This document shows, in pieces, positions 8,550 to 16,335 of a DNA stretch of 64,000 bases; the stretch's first letter is position 1, and every line of letters begins with the position of its first letter. The notes beneath the pieces are model-generated. The model saw only the letters and a list, made by a program, of their open reading frames with translations, ran no database searches and was not told where the DNA came from. The stretch is taken from the NCBI GenBank assembly GCA_019637445.1, contig JAHBVS010000002.1:496001-560000 (forward strand), written 5' to 3'. Origin of the DNA: Gemmatimonadaceae bacterium (GTDB lineage Bacteria; Gemmatimonadota; Gemmatimonadetes; Gemmatimonadales; Gemmatimonadaceae). The position numbers and the translations under genes were made by a program.

Positions 8550-10544
8550 TCAGCCCTGCGGCGGCGTCATCACCCACGACGTGCGCCGCTTCGTTCCTTC
8601 GCTCGGCGTCACGCGTCGGAACACCTCCGCCTCCGCGAAGGTCTTGAGCAGGTGCGCGTCCACGAAGCCCGACTTCGCCTCGGCCTGCAGGATGTCCAGC
8701 GCCCGCTCCGGCGCCACCGAGCGCTTGTACGGCCGGTCCGTCGCCGTCAGCGCGTCGTAGATGTCCGCGATGGTCATCATCCGCGTCTGGATGGGGATCT
8801 CCTCACCCTTCACACGGCGCGGATAGCCGGAGCCGTCGAGTTTCTCGTGGTGCCCGAACGCGATGTTGGGAATCCCGCGCAGCTCCCGCGTCCACGGGAT
8901 CTGCTCGAGGAAGCGGAACGTGTGCGTCACGTGCGACTCGATCTCGCGGCGCTCGCGCGGGTCGAGGTTGCCCTTGTTGATCATCAGGAACCGCAGCTCG
9001 TCCTCGGAGAGCAGCGGGCGCACGACGCCGTCGAAGTCCACGTAGGTCTGGCGGTGGATCTCCTCCAGCTCGGTGAAGGTGCCCTCGGGCAGGATGGTCG
9101 GCTCGTTCGCCCGCACGATGGCGTCCATCCAGCGCGAAAGCTGGTCGCGCTGCATCCGCCGGTCCACGTCGAGGCGCGTCACGAACTCGCCGTAGTCCCG
9201 CTTCCCGTGCTCGGCCAGGAACTCCGCGCGCTCGCGCTCGTACTCGAGGTCCGCCTGCTGCATCAGGTACTGGAACCGATTGCGCACCAATGCCAGGTCG
9301 TGGTGGTAGAGCTTCTTCTGCTTTACCAGCACCTGCTCACGCACGCCGACCTTGCCGAAGTCGTGCAGCAGTCCGGCGTAGCGCAGTTCCCGCAACTGCT
9401 CGCGGCTGAACGTGACGCCCTTGTACGGCCCCTCGCCGTGGCGGTCCACCGACTCCGCCAATCCGGTCGTGAGCGTCGCCACACGGAACGAGTGGCCCGA
9501 GGTCGTCGGGTCTCGGGCCTCGATCGCCGTGACCGCTGCGGTCACGAAGCCCTCGAACAGGCGCTCGATGTCCTCGTAGAGCCGCGAGTTCTCGATCGCC
9601 ACCGCCGCCTGCGCGGCCAGGGCCGCCACGAGGTCGGCCGAGCGCTGGTCGAAGGGAATGACCTGCGCCTCCACCGCCTCGCGCGAGGTCAGCGGGACTG
9701 CGCCGTCGCGCTTGCGGTTGATCAACTGCAGCACGCCAATCGTCTCGTCCTTCAGCGTGAACATCGGCTGCACGAGCATCGACTTCGTGCGGTAGCCGAA
9801 CTTCTCGTCGAAGCTGCGGTTCTGCCGGTAGCTCACGTTCTCCGAGAGGAGATACACGTCGTCGATCATCAACCGCTCGCCGGTGGCGGCCACGTAGCCC
9901 GACAGGCTCGAATGGTTGATCGGGACCGTGAACTCGGAGAACGGCAGGTCGGGCAGGGTGGTGTTCTGTGAGAGCTTGAAGCGCAGCGCCGTGGCGTTGC
10001 CCTCGCCGTCGAACTCCACGAGGTACAGCGAACCGGCGTCGGCGCTGGAGAGCCGCCGCGCCTGCGTGAGGATCATCCCCAGCAGGGTGTCGAGGTCGCG
10101 CTCGGTAGCCAACGCCGCGCCGACCCGCGAGAGCTCGTTGAGTTCAGTGGCCGATGAGGCCTGCAGGCGTTCGGCGCGCTGCGCCGCCACCAAGGCGCCG
10201 GCGTGCCGCAGGGCCGCCTGCAGCACGGTGCGGCCCGCGCCGGGCGACGCGTCCGCGGGCAGCCATCCCGCCAAGGGTGCCTCGGCGAGCGCGCCCTCGG
10301 GTGTGTCCGCGCCAGGCTCACCCACGCCGACCAGCGCGACGCGTCCCGAGAGTGCCGACAACGCGTCCGCGCCAGCCGCAGCGGCCAGCGCTGCATCGAT
10401 CAACGCCACGACCGGAGCGTCGGCGTCGAGCGCATCCGGTGCCGGCAGCGCGGGCACGCGCCGGACCTCCACCTCGGGATTGGTCTCGAGGCGGTCCAGG
10501 GCCGGAACGGCGCGGCCAACGGGGGCGAGGATCAGCGTGGGCAC
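8550..10544 (-). CDS. GAF domain-containing HD-GYP phosphodiesterase (probable c-di-GMP turnover)
   Basis: 664 residues if started at GTG 10542-10544 (reading VPTLILAPVGR); an upstream TTG at 10577 lies inside a hairpin and is less likely. Residues 1-120 resemble a response-regulator fold without a clear phospho-acceptor Asp. A GAF domain covers about 135-325. The HD-GYP domain has its HD pair in LLHDFGKVGV (about 395) and the canonical HHEKLDGSGYP motif at about 565-575, so both metal ligands and the GYP signature are intact. The two motifs are separated by about 170 residues rather than the more usual 60-70, because of a charged helical insertion (rich in Glu, Arg and Tyr). Family members hydrolyse c-di-GMP to pGpG or GMP. 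Confidence 0.88.
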   Translation of the reverse strand: MPTLILAPVGRAVPALDRLETNPEVEVRRVPALPAPDALDADAPVVALIDAALAAAAGADALSALSGRVALVGVGEPGADTPEGALAEAPLAGWLPADASPGAGRTVLQAALRHAGALVAAQRAERLQASSATELNELSRVGAALATERDLDTLLGMILTQARRLSSADAGSLYLVEFDGEGNATALRFKLSQNTTLPDLPFSEFTVPINHSSLSGYVAATGERLMIDDVYLLSENVSYRQNRSFDEKFGYRTKSMLVQPMFTLKDETIGVLQLINRKRDGAVPLTSREAVEAQVIPFDQRSADLVAALAAQAAVAIENSRLYEDIERLFEGFVTAAVTAIEARDPTTSGHSFRVATLTTGLAESVDRHGEGPYKGVTFSREQLRELRYAGLLHDFGKVGVREQVLVKQKKLYHHDLALVRNRFQYLMQQADLEYERERAEFLAEHGKRDYGEFVTRLDVDRRMQRDQLSRWMDAIVRANEPTILPEGTFTELEEIHRQTYVDFDGVVRPLLSEDELRFLMINKGNLDPRERREIESHVTHTFRFLEQIPWTRELRGIPNIAFGHHEKLDGSGYPRRVKGEEIPIQTRMMTIADIYDALTATDRPYKRSVAPERALDILQAEAKSGFVDAHLLKTFAEAEVFRRVTPSEGTKRRTSWVMTPPQG

Positions 10545-10560
10545 AGGGAAGGATGCGAGA

Positions 10561-10592
10561 GCCGCCGACGCCCCCAAGGGGGCGCCGGCGGC
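10561..10592 (-). terminator. GC-rich hairpin between CsgG-like gene and HD-GYP gene
   Basis: Two 15-nt arms (10561-10575 and 10578-10592) pair with a single mismatch and a tiny loop. The hairpin lies downstream of the 3' end (10635) of the CsgG-like gene on the minus strand and just before the preferred HD-GYP start. The minus-strand sequence after it is only weakly T-rich (CTCTCGCATCCTTCC), so it may terminate imperfectly or act as a processing or attenuating structure for HD-GYP expression. Confidence 0.5.
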
Positions 10593-10634
10593 TCAAAGGT
10601 TATCGTCGCGGGCGGGACTGCCGCCAGTCGGCCA

Positions 10635-11345
10635 TCAGCCGCCGCTCTCGAGCTTTGCCTTCGCCGACTTCGCATCCTCGAAGTCCGGGAAGCGCTCGAT
10701 GGTCTGGTTGAACAGCGTCAGGGCCTCGGCCTTGTTGCCGGCGTCCTGTGCGGACAGCGCTCGGGAATACATCATCACGGCCTGGAAGGGCACCCGGCGC
10801 TGGCGCTCACTGCGCGCCTCGCTGGTCTGCCGCGCCTGCGCCGTCAGCTCCGGCAGCTTCAGCCCGCGGTTCGTCTTCTCGGCCAACTGGTCCACCAGCA
10901 TCAGGAAGTCCTCGGTCTTGCCGCGGTGCATGTCCGTGTAGGCGATGCGGCCCGTCTCCGAGTCGATGGACTTGATGGTGATGACCATCGTGCCCGAACG
11001 ATCGGTCACGAAGGATCCGGTCAGCATGTGCCGGGCGCCCAGCAGCTTGCCCACGCGGGCGGCCGTCGCGTCATCGACGCGGCCGTCACGGGCGAGGTTC
11101 TGCTCCGCCAGGATGCGCTCAATGTTCTCGCGCTCCACGAGGCGGATGCCGGGGTTCTGCGCCATCGAGGTGATGAGCAGGTCGGCGATGCCCTTGGACA
11201 GCGGCGCCAGCTCGGAGTTGGACTGGCCGATGGCGCTGTTCACGAACGGCAGCACCGCGACCGTGGGGCGCATATCGTCCTGTGCGAGCATCGGGGCCGC
11301 GGCGAACGCGAGCACCGCGGTGGCACGGATCATCTGCTTCAGCAT
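10635..11345 (-). CDS. CsgG/FlgO-like periplasmic protein
   Basis: 236 residues from ATG 11343-11345, with GGAGG (11352-11356) six bases upstream; a GTG one codon earlier is possible. The signal peptide ends at MLAQDD. Residues 25-160 match the CsgG/HfaB-type nucleotide-hydrolase-like fold used in curli secretion and flagellar FlgO-type proteins: TVAVLPFVNSA, a central IRLVERENIERILAEQ segment and GARHMLTGSFV. The C-terminal 70 residues form a short TPR-like helical region (AVMMYSRALSAQDAGNKAEAL). It lacks a lipobox, so it is probably soluble in the periplasm. No curli genes are nearby, and its role is unknown. Confidence 0.75.
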   Translation of the reverse strand: MLKQMIRATAVLAFAAAPMLAQDDMRPTVAVLPFVNSAIGQSNSELAPLSKGIADLLITSMAQNPGIRLVERENIERILAEQNLARDGRVDDATAARVGKLLGARHMLTGSFVTDRSGTMVITIKSIDSETGRIAYTDMHRGKTEDFLMLVDQLAEKTNRGLKLPELTAQARQTSEARSERQRRVPFQAVMMYSRALSAQDAGNKAEALTLFNQTIERFPDFEDAKSAKAKLESGG

Positions 11346-11363
11346 CACTTGCCTCCGGAGAGG

Positions 11364-12239
11364 TTAGAGAGTCAGGGACAAGCCCTCCGCGGCGATCATC
11401 ACCTGCAACGATCCGCCACGGTCCTTCACCATCGCCTGGCAATCCGCCAGGCACTGCTCCAACTGGTCGTCGGTGCGGCGGGGCTCGTGATGGAACAGCA
11501 CGAGCGTCCGTACCTCCGCGTCCAGCGCCAGCTCCACCGCCTCGGCATAGGTCGAGTGCCCCCAGCCCTGGTGATGGTCGTACTCGTCCGTCGTGTAGGT
11601 GGTGTCATGGATGAGGACTGTCGCCCCCCTCGCCCAGGTCACCATCCGGTCCCGCCAGTCGGGCGTCGAGGCATAGCGCGGATGTGGCGCCAGCTCGTTG
11701 TCCGACACATACACCAAATCGCCGCCAGGCCGCCCCGGCTGGGAGAACCGATACCCCATCGCTCCCCCCGGATGCTGCACCTCGAACGCCGTCACCTCGT
11801 ACCCCGAGCCCGCCGTGGGTGTGTCCGCCGGCAGGCCCCGGAAATCGATGGTCGCGTCCAGCTCCTCGAACGTCACCGGAAACACGACCGGTGACATCTG
11901 GTCCCGCAACACCTTGTCAAAGCTCCGTTCCAGCGTCTCGGAGCCCCAGATCGTGAAGTGATTCCCCCGGCCGAAGATCGGCGCGAAGAACGGGATGCCC
12001 TGGATGTGGTCCCAGTGGGCGTGCGTCAGGAAGATGTCTCCCTTGATCGGCCCGCCATTGGCCCGCATCAGCAACTCACGCCCCAGTTCGCGAATCCCCG
12101 TTCCGGCGTCCAGGATCACCAGCCACCCGTCGTCGGTTCGCAGTTCCACGCAGGGCGTGTTCCCGCCATAGCGCACGGTCTTGCTGCCAGGGGTCGGGAT
12201 GGACCCACGCGTTCCCCAGAATCGGATGCGCAGGCTCAT
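11364..12239 (-). CDS. MBL-fold metallo-hydrolase
   Basis: 291 residues from ATG 12237-12239, preceded by GGGGA; a GTG four codons upstream is the alternative. The metallo-beta-lactamase metal motif is intact (LTHAHWDHIQG, about residues 71-82), and further ligands are visible in VSDNE, HDTTY and FHHEP. The N-terminus (RFWGTRGSIPTPG, RYGGNTPCVEL) places it in the RNase Z/PhnP-like branch that often includes cyclic-nucleotide phosphodiesterases. The adjacent upstream gene on the same strand is a Crp/Fnr regulator with a cyclic-nucleotide-binding fold, so a cyclic nucleotide substrate is an attractive but unproven idea. Confidence 0.85.
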   Translation of the reverse strand: MSLRIRFWGTRGSIPTPGSKTVRYGGNTPCVELRTDDGWLVILDAGTGIRELGRELLMRANGGPIKGDIFLTHAHWDHIQGIPFFAPIFGRGNHFTIWGSETLERSFDKVLRDQMSPVVFPVTFEELDATIDFRGLPADTPTAGSGYEVTAFEVQHPGGAMGYRFSQPGRPGGDLVYVSDNELAPHPRYASTPDWRDRMVTWARGATVLIHDTTYTTDEYDHHQGWGHSTYAEAVELALDAEVRTLVLFHHEPRRTDDQLEQCLADCQAMVKDRGGSLQVMIAAEGLSLTL

Positions 12240-12323
12240 CGCGTTCCCCACGGCACACCTAAAGATGCGCGGTGCTTCGGCGAGGGGTATAGGCAGGGCA
12301 TCACGGGGTCGCGGTGATAGCGG

Positions 12324-12998
12324 TCACAGGCGCTGCTGCGAGCGCTTCTCCAGTCCGGCGCGATCCGCAATGCGGATGCGCCGCTTCTCGGTCGTAATCC
12401 AGCCCGCTTCCACGAAGTCGCGCATGGCGCGCGACACCGTCTCGCGGCTGGCGCCAATCACGTGGGCGATGGTCTGGTGGGTCAGCGGCTTGGCGATTTC
12501 ATCGCTCCCGCCCTCGGCCGCGGCATCGAGAATGACGCGGGCGATGCGACCGGGGACGTCGAGCAGCACCAGCGAGCCGATCTTGTCGTCCGCGCGGCGG
12601 AGGCGTCGGGAAAGCTCAATCAACAGGGCCCAGGCCACCTGCGGGCTCTGTTCCACCCGCCGCCGGAAGTCCTCGCGGCGGAGCACCAGCAGGGTGCTGT
12701 CTTCCATCGCCACCACGTGGGCCGAGCGGGGCTGGTCGTCAATCAGCGACAACTCGCCGAAGTGCTCGCCGACGCCCAGAATGCCCAGGATCACCTCGCG
12801 ACCATCCTCGGCGACGAGCACGACCTTCACGCGGCCGGCGCGGACCACGAAGAGCGAATCGCCCGGATCATCCTCGAAGAGGATGACGCTGCCCTTGGGA
12901 TACGTCTTTTCCCGCGCCATCGTCGCGAAGTTGGCCACTTCCGCCGGCGCAAGGGTCTTGAAGAGCGGGACGGTCGCGAGAAAATCGGCGGTGTTCAT
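12324..12998 (-). CDS. Crp/Fnr family transcriptional regulator
   Basis: 224 residues from ATG 12996-12998. Residues 10-125 are a cyclic-nucleotide-binding beta-roll ([25 protein letters not shown], given here as the segment [16 protein letters not shown], then [19 protein letters not shown]). A long dimerisation helix follows, then a winged helix-turn-helix with recognition segment [17 protein letters not shown] at about 180-196. No N-terminal Cys cluster of an FNR iron-sulfur sensor is present, so a redox sensor of that kind is unlikely. The effector cannot be assigned. It is divergent from rpmE and is followed by the MBL hydrolase on the same strand. Confidence 0.92.
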   Translation of the reverse strand: MNTADFLATVPLFKTLAPAEVANFATMAREKTYPKGSVILFEDDPGDSLFVVRAGRVKVVLVAEDGREVILGILGVGEHFGELSLIDDQPRSAHVVAMEDSTLLVLRREDFRRRVEQSPQVAWALLIELSRRLRRADDKIGSLVLLDVPGRIARVILDAAAEGGSDEIAKPLTHQTIAHVIGASRETVSRAMRDFVEAGWITTEKRRIRIADRAGLEKRSQQRL

Positions 12999-13043
12999 AC
13001 GGGCGGCGGGCGGTGGGAGGCCGGGAACTACCTGACCGGGGCG

Positions 13044-13072
13044 AAGCTACGTCTGGGGCCAGACGGTGTCAA
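13044..13072 (-). promoter_or_regulatory. Probable sigma-70-type promoter of the Crp/Fnr gene with an internal palindrome
   Basis: On the minus strand TTGACA (13067-13072) and TAGCTT (13044-13049) are separated by exactly 17 bp, close to consensus, and lie 46-74 bp before the ATG. The spacer contains a perfect palindrome GTCTGG-GG-CCAGAC (13051-13064), which could be an operator. It does not match the Crp (TGTGA/TCACA) or Fnr (TTGAT/ATCAA) consensus. Confidence 0.6.
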
Positions 13073-13092
13073 ACGTTCAAACCCTTGTCACC

Positions 13093-13122
13093 TTGCATCT
13101 TACCAGCCATCTCGGCTATCAT
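13093..13122 (+). promoter_or_regulatory. Probable promoter of the rpmE-prfA-prmC-tmk operon
   Basis: TTGCAT (13093-13098) and TATCAT (13117-13122) are spaced by 18 bp, and the predicted transcription start would lie about 28 bp before the rpmE ATG. The region is markedly more AT-rich than its surroundings. It diverges from the Crp/Fnr promoter, the two -35 elements being about 20 bp apart. Confidence 0.55.
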
Positions 13123-13157
13123 TCATTGCTAACTCCGATTCCGCTCCTGAGGCACCC

Positions 13158-13364
13158 ATGAAGGCCGAAATCCATCCTACGTACGCCACCGCGACCGTCA
13201 CCTGCGCCTGCGGCAACACGTTCCAGACGCGCTCGACCGTCGCCGAGATCCATACCGACATCTGCGCCGCTTGCCATCCGTTCTTCACGGGCAAGCAGAA
13301 GCTGATCGACACGGCTGGCCGTGTTGAGCGCTTCCGCCAGAAGTACGGGAAGCAGAGCGCCTGA
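13158..13364 (+). CDS. rpmE: 50S ribosomal protein L31
   Basis: 68 residues from ATG 13158-13160. It is of the zinc-binding type: CACG (two Cys) near residue 16-18 and CAAC near residues 36-39 form the CxC...CxxC ribbon. The C-terminal [22 protein letters not shown] is the conserved L31 tail, and the N-terminus [16 protein letters not shown] is standard. L31 binds the ribosome central protuberance and bridges the subunits. It opens an operon whose next gene, release factor 1, overlaps its stop codon. This rpmE-prfA-prmC order is found in many bacteria. Confidence 0.97.
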   Translation: MKAEIHPTYATATVTCACGNTFQTRSTVAEIHTDICAACHPFFTGKQKLIDTAGRVERFRQKYGKQSA

Positions 13365-14437
13365 GTCTCCGCGACCGGCTCGCCGACGCGCTGCGGCGCG
13401 CCGCCGAGGTCGAGCGCGACCTTCTCGATCCCAAGACGGTCCGCGACGCCCGCTTGATGGCGTCGCTGGGCCGTGAGCACCAGCGCCTCGGACAGGTCGT
13501 CGAGCGCGCCCAGCATCTCGAGAAGCTCGAGAACGAGCTCGCGCAGGCGCGCGAGCTCGTTGCGTTTGATGATGCCGACCTCGCCGCCGAGGCCAAGCGC
13601 GAGGTCGAGCGCCTGAGCGGCGACATCGAGGCCGAGGAACTCGCACTGCGGCCGCTGCTGGTCCCGCCGGACCCGCTGCACGACCGCAATGCCATCGTAG
13701 AAATCCGCGCTGGCACCGGCGGCGACGAAGCCGCGCTGTTCGCCGCGGACCTGCACCGCGCCTACTCGCGCTACATCGAGCGGCACGGCGGCTGGCGCGT
13801 GGAGACGATCTCCTACTCCGAGGGCGCCCTCGGCGGGATCAAGGAAGTCATCTTCAAGGTCAGCGGGCCCGGTGCCTTTGGCGCCCTGCGCTTCGAGTCC
13901 GGCGTGCATCGTGTGCAGCGCGTGCCCGCCACCGAGGCCGCCGGCCGCATCCACACCTCGGCCGCCACCGTCGCCGTGCTACCCGAGGCCGAGGAAATCG
14001 ACCTCAAGATCGAGGACAAGGACCTGCGCATCGACGTGTTCCGCTCGTCGGGCCCGGGTGGCCAGTCGGTGAATACCACGGACTCCGCGGTGCGCATCAC
14101 GCACATCCCGACGGGGCTCGTGGTCAGCCAGCAGGACCAGAAGTCGCAGCTGCAGAACAAGCTGAAGGCGATGGAGGTGCTGCGCTCGCGCCTGCTCGAC
14201 CTGCGCATCGCCGAGCAGGAAGCCGAGCGCTCGCGGATGCGGAAGTCGCAGGTCTCCACCGGCGACCGCTCGGCGAAGATTCGCACCTACAACTTCCCGC
14301 AGTCGCGCGTGACCGATCATCGCATCGGCTACACGACGCACGATCTGGCCGGGGTGATGGACGGGGAGCTGGACGAGTTGATGGACGCGCTGCACCTGGC
14401 CGACATCGAGGAGCGGCTGGCGGGTGACGGCGGCTGA
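13361..14437 (+). CDS. prfA: Peptide chain release factor 1
   Basis: RF1 reads UAA and UAG and releases the finished protein from the ribosome. The GGQ catalytic motif ([17 protein letters not shown]) and the PAT stop-codon-reading tripeptide ([14 protein letters not shown]) are intact; PAT is the RF1 rather than the RF2 form. The first ATG (13457) would give only 326 residues and remove the first helix of domain 1. In-frame coding with RF1-like character continues upstream ([21 protein letters not shown]) to a CTG at 13361 that overlaps the rpmE stop (CTGA). Starting there gives 358 residues, the normal RF1 length, so a non-canonical CTG start coupled to rpmE is my preferred reading. TTG 13454 and ATG 13457 are the alternatives. 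Confidence 0.93.
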   Translation: MSLRDRLADALRRAAEVERDLLDPKTVRDARLMASLGREHQRLGQVVERAQHLEKLENELAQARELVAFDDADLAAEAKREVERLSGDIEAEELALRPLLVPPDPLHDRNAIVEIRAGTGGDEAALFAADLHRAYSRYIERHGGWRVETISYSEGALGGIKEVIFKVSGPGAFGALRFESGVHRVQRVPATEAAGRIHTSAATVAVLPEAEEIDLKIEDKDLRIDVFRSSGPGGQSVNTTDSAVRITHIPTGLVVSQQDQKSQLQNKLKAMEVLRSRLLDLRIAEQEAERSRMRKSQVSTGDRSAKIRTYNFPQSRVTDHRIGYTTHDLAGVMDGELDELMDALHLADIEERLAGDGG

Positions 14438-15305
14438 CGCCGACGCGATGACGGTCGGCGAGCTGATGGAATCGCTGTCGCGCCGACTCGTCGGGCCGGG
14501 AGTGCCGCCGGCCCGGGCACAGGCGCGTGACCTCATCGCCGCGGTGCTTGATCGACCGCGGTTCTGGCCTTCCGCCAACGCGGATTCTGCACTTGCCGCG
14601 ACCGACGCCCTGGCGATAGAGGCCGCTGCCGCACGGTTTCGCGAGGGCATGCCGATGCAGTACGCCGTCGGCAAGGCAGGCTTCCGCCAGCTCACCCTCG
14701 CCGTGGATCGCCGCGTGCTGATCCCGCGGCCGGAGACGGAGTTGCTCGTCGAACTCGTGCTCGCGGCCCAGCGTGGGGGGCGGGGCACCGTGGTGGACGT
14801 GGGGACCGGCTCGGGCGCCATCGCCCTAGCGCTCGCCTCCGAGGGCGGATTCGAGCGCGTGATTGCCACGGACATCTCGGCGGACGCCCTCGCCGTCGCG
14901 CACGAGAACCTGGGCGCCATCGCCGAGGACCGCCGCGCCCGCGTGGAGTTCCGGCAGGGCCAGCTCCTGGCCCCCGTGGCCGGAGAGAGGGTGGAGGTGG
15001 TGGTCAGTAACCCGCCCTATATTTCCCCGGCGGAAGCGCGCGAACTCCCGGCCTTGGTGCACGACTGGGAACCCCACCTCGCGCTCTTCGCCGACGACGA
15101 CGGGATGGCGGCCATTCGGGCCCTCGTCCCTGAGGCCGCCGCGGTGCTGTTGCCCGGCGGACTGCTCGCCCTCGAGGTGGACGCCAGGCGCGCCGACCTC
15201 GCGGTGGCGGCCGTCGCGGCGGACCCCCGGTTCACCGAAGTGGAACATCGTCTCGATCTCACCGGCCGCCCGCGTTTCGTGGTGGCCCGACGACAGGAGT
15301 CGTAA
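14424..15305 (+). CDS. prmC: Peptide chain release factor N(5)-glutamine methyltransferase
   Basis: 293 residues from GTG 14424 (overlapping the prfA end by 14 nt); ATG 14448 is a possible alternative. It methylates the glutamine of the GGQ motif in release factors, using S-adenosylmethionine. A helical N-terminal domain (residues 1-90) precedes a Rossmann methyltransferase with motif [17 protein letters not shown] (about 121-136) and the catalytic [12 protein letters not shown] (about 190-202), the NPPY typical of N-methyltransferases acting on planar amides. RPETELLVE is also conserved. Adjacency to prfA, its substrate gene, supports the call. Confidence 0.95.
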   Translation: MTAADADAMTVGELMESLSRRLVGPGVPPARAQARDLIAAVLDRPRFWPSANADSALAATDALAIEAAAARFREGMPMQYAVGKAGFRQLTLAVDRRVLIPRPETELLVELVLAAQRGGRGTVVDVGTGSGAIALALASEGGFERVIATDISADALAVAHENLGAIAEDRRARVEFRQGQLLAPVAGERVEVVVSNPPYISPAEARELPALVHDWEPHLALFADDDGMAAIRALVPEAAAVLLPGGLLALEVDARRADLAVAAVAADPRFTEVEHRLDLTGRPRFVVARRQES

Positions 15306-15658
15306 TGCTGCAGGACAAGGCAGTCGAAGTGGGTCGCCTGATCGGCCAGAGTGCCGAGTACCAGGCGGTGAAGCGGGCCAATGAGGCGCTCAATGGCGAC
15401 CGTGAGGTGGTCACGGCCCTGCAGCGGATGGAGCAGCTCCGCGCCGAAGCGCAGGAGTTGATCGGCCGCGGCGAGCAGCCCAGCGAGCAGATGGAGCAGG
15501 AGCTCGACACGCTGCTGCAAAAGGTGCAGGGCAACTCCCTCTACCAACAGTTTGTCGCGGCCAACGAGAACTTCGACAAGGTGATGGTGCAGGTGAACCA
15601 GTGGATGCTCGAGGGCATCCGGAAGGGTGCGACGAGCTCGATCATCACGCTCGGGTGA
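15305..15658 (+). CDS. YlbF/YmcA family helical protein
   Basis: 117 residues from ATG 15305, which shares one base with the prmC stop (TAATG). Nearly the whole protein is predicted helical and matches the YlbF/YmcA family: residues 10-30 (RLIGQSAEYQAVKRANEALN) and the QGNSLYQQFVAANENFDKVM segment near 75-95. In Bacillus, members of this family form the Y-complex that influences RNase Y and mRNA processing. In other phyla the function is unknown. Its stop overlaps the tmk start, so it is co-translated with nucleotide and translation genes. Confidence 0.85.
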   Translation: MLQDKAVEVGRLIGQSAEYQAVKRANEALNGDREVVTALQRMEQLRAEAQELIGRGEQPSEQMEQELDTLLQKVQGNSLYQQFVAANENFDKVMVQVNQWMLEGIRKGATSSIITLG

Positions 15659-16335
15659 GCAGCGTGTCGCGCGGCCGGCTGTTGGTATTCGAGGGCGGCG
15701 AGGGGGCGGGGAAGACCACCCAGCTCCGTCGACTCGTCGCACGCCTCGAGGCGGCCGGCATTCCGCACGCGATGTTTCGCGAGCCCGGAGGCACGGCCAC
15801 GGGCGATCGGATCCGCGAGCTGCTCTTGCACGCGGACGTGGCGCTCGCACCGGGCGCGGAAGTGGCGCTGTTCATCGCCTCGCGCGCGCAGCTGCTGCAC
15901 GAGATGGTGCGGCCGGCCCTCGCGGAGGGACGGCACGTGCTGCTGGACCGCTACCTGCTCTCGACCTACGCCTACCAGATCCACGGTCGCGGACTGCCGG
16001 AGGACGAGGTGCGCGCGGCAAACCGTCTCGCCATCGCGGATCTGGTACCCGATCTCACCTTGCTACTGCGCGTGCCGGTGGCGGAAGGCTTGGCCCGCGC
16101 CGCGCAGCGCGGTGCGGCCGACCGCTTCGAACGCGCCGACCGCGGCTTCCACGAACGCGTGCTGTCCGCCTTCGACGCCTTCGCGGATCCGGCCTGGCAA
16201 TCCGCGCATCCGGAGTGCGGGCCCATCGTCTCCATCGACGCCGTGGGCAGCGAGGATGACGTCGAGCAGCGCGTGCTGGACACCTTGAACCTGCGCCTGC
16301 CGGCGCTGAGCACCGCCGCCGGAGTCCGCGCGTGA
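15655..16335 (+). CDS. tmk: Thymidylate kinase
   Basis: 226 residues from GTG 15655, which overlaps the YlbF stop (GTGA); a longer frame upstream lies inside that gene. It phosphorylates dTMP to dTDP for DNA synthesis. The Walker A loop is FEGGEGAGKTTQ (about residues 11-22). The DR(Y/H) motif is LLDRYLLSTYAYQ (about 100-112), which contributes to dTMP binding, and the REPGG segment near 40-44 is the other substrate-binding hallmark. The lid AQRGAADRFERA is present. The stop overlaps the start of the C-terminal protease gene. Confidence 0.95.
   Translation: MSSVSRGRLLVFEGGEGAGKTTQLRRLVARLEAAGIPHAMFREPGGTATGDRIRELLLHADVALAPGAEVALFIASRAQLLHEMVRPALAEGRHVLLDRYLLSTYAYQIHGRGLPEDEVRAANRLAIADLVPDLTLLLRVPVAEGLARAAQRGAADRFERADRGFHERVLSAFDAFADPAWQSAHPECGPIVSIDAVGSEDDVEQRVLDTLNLRLPALSTAAGVRA

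Noticed and set aside
8160-9971. 603-codon plus-strand frame opposite the HD-GYP gene
   Set aside because: Composition is dominated by Arg, His, Val and Leu with no domain; the HD-GYP reading is certain.
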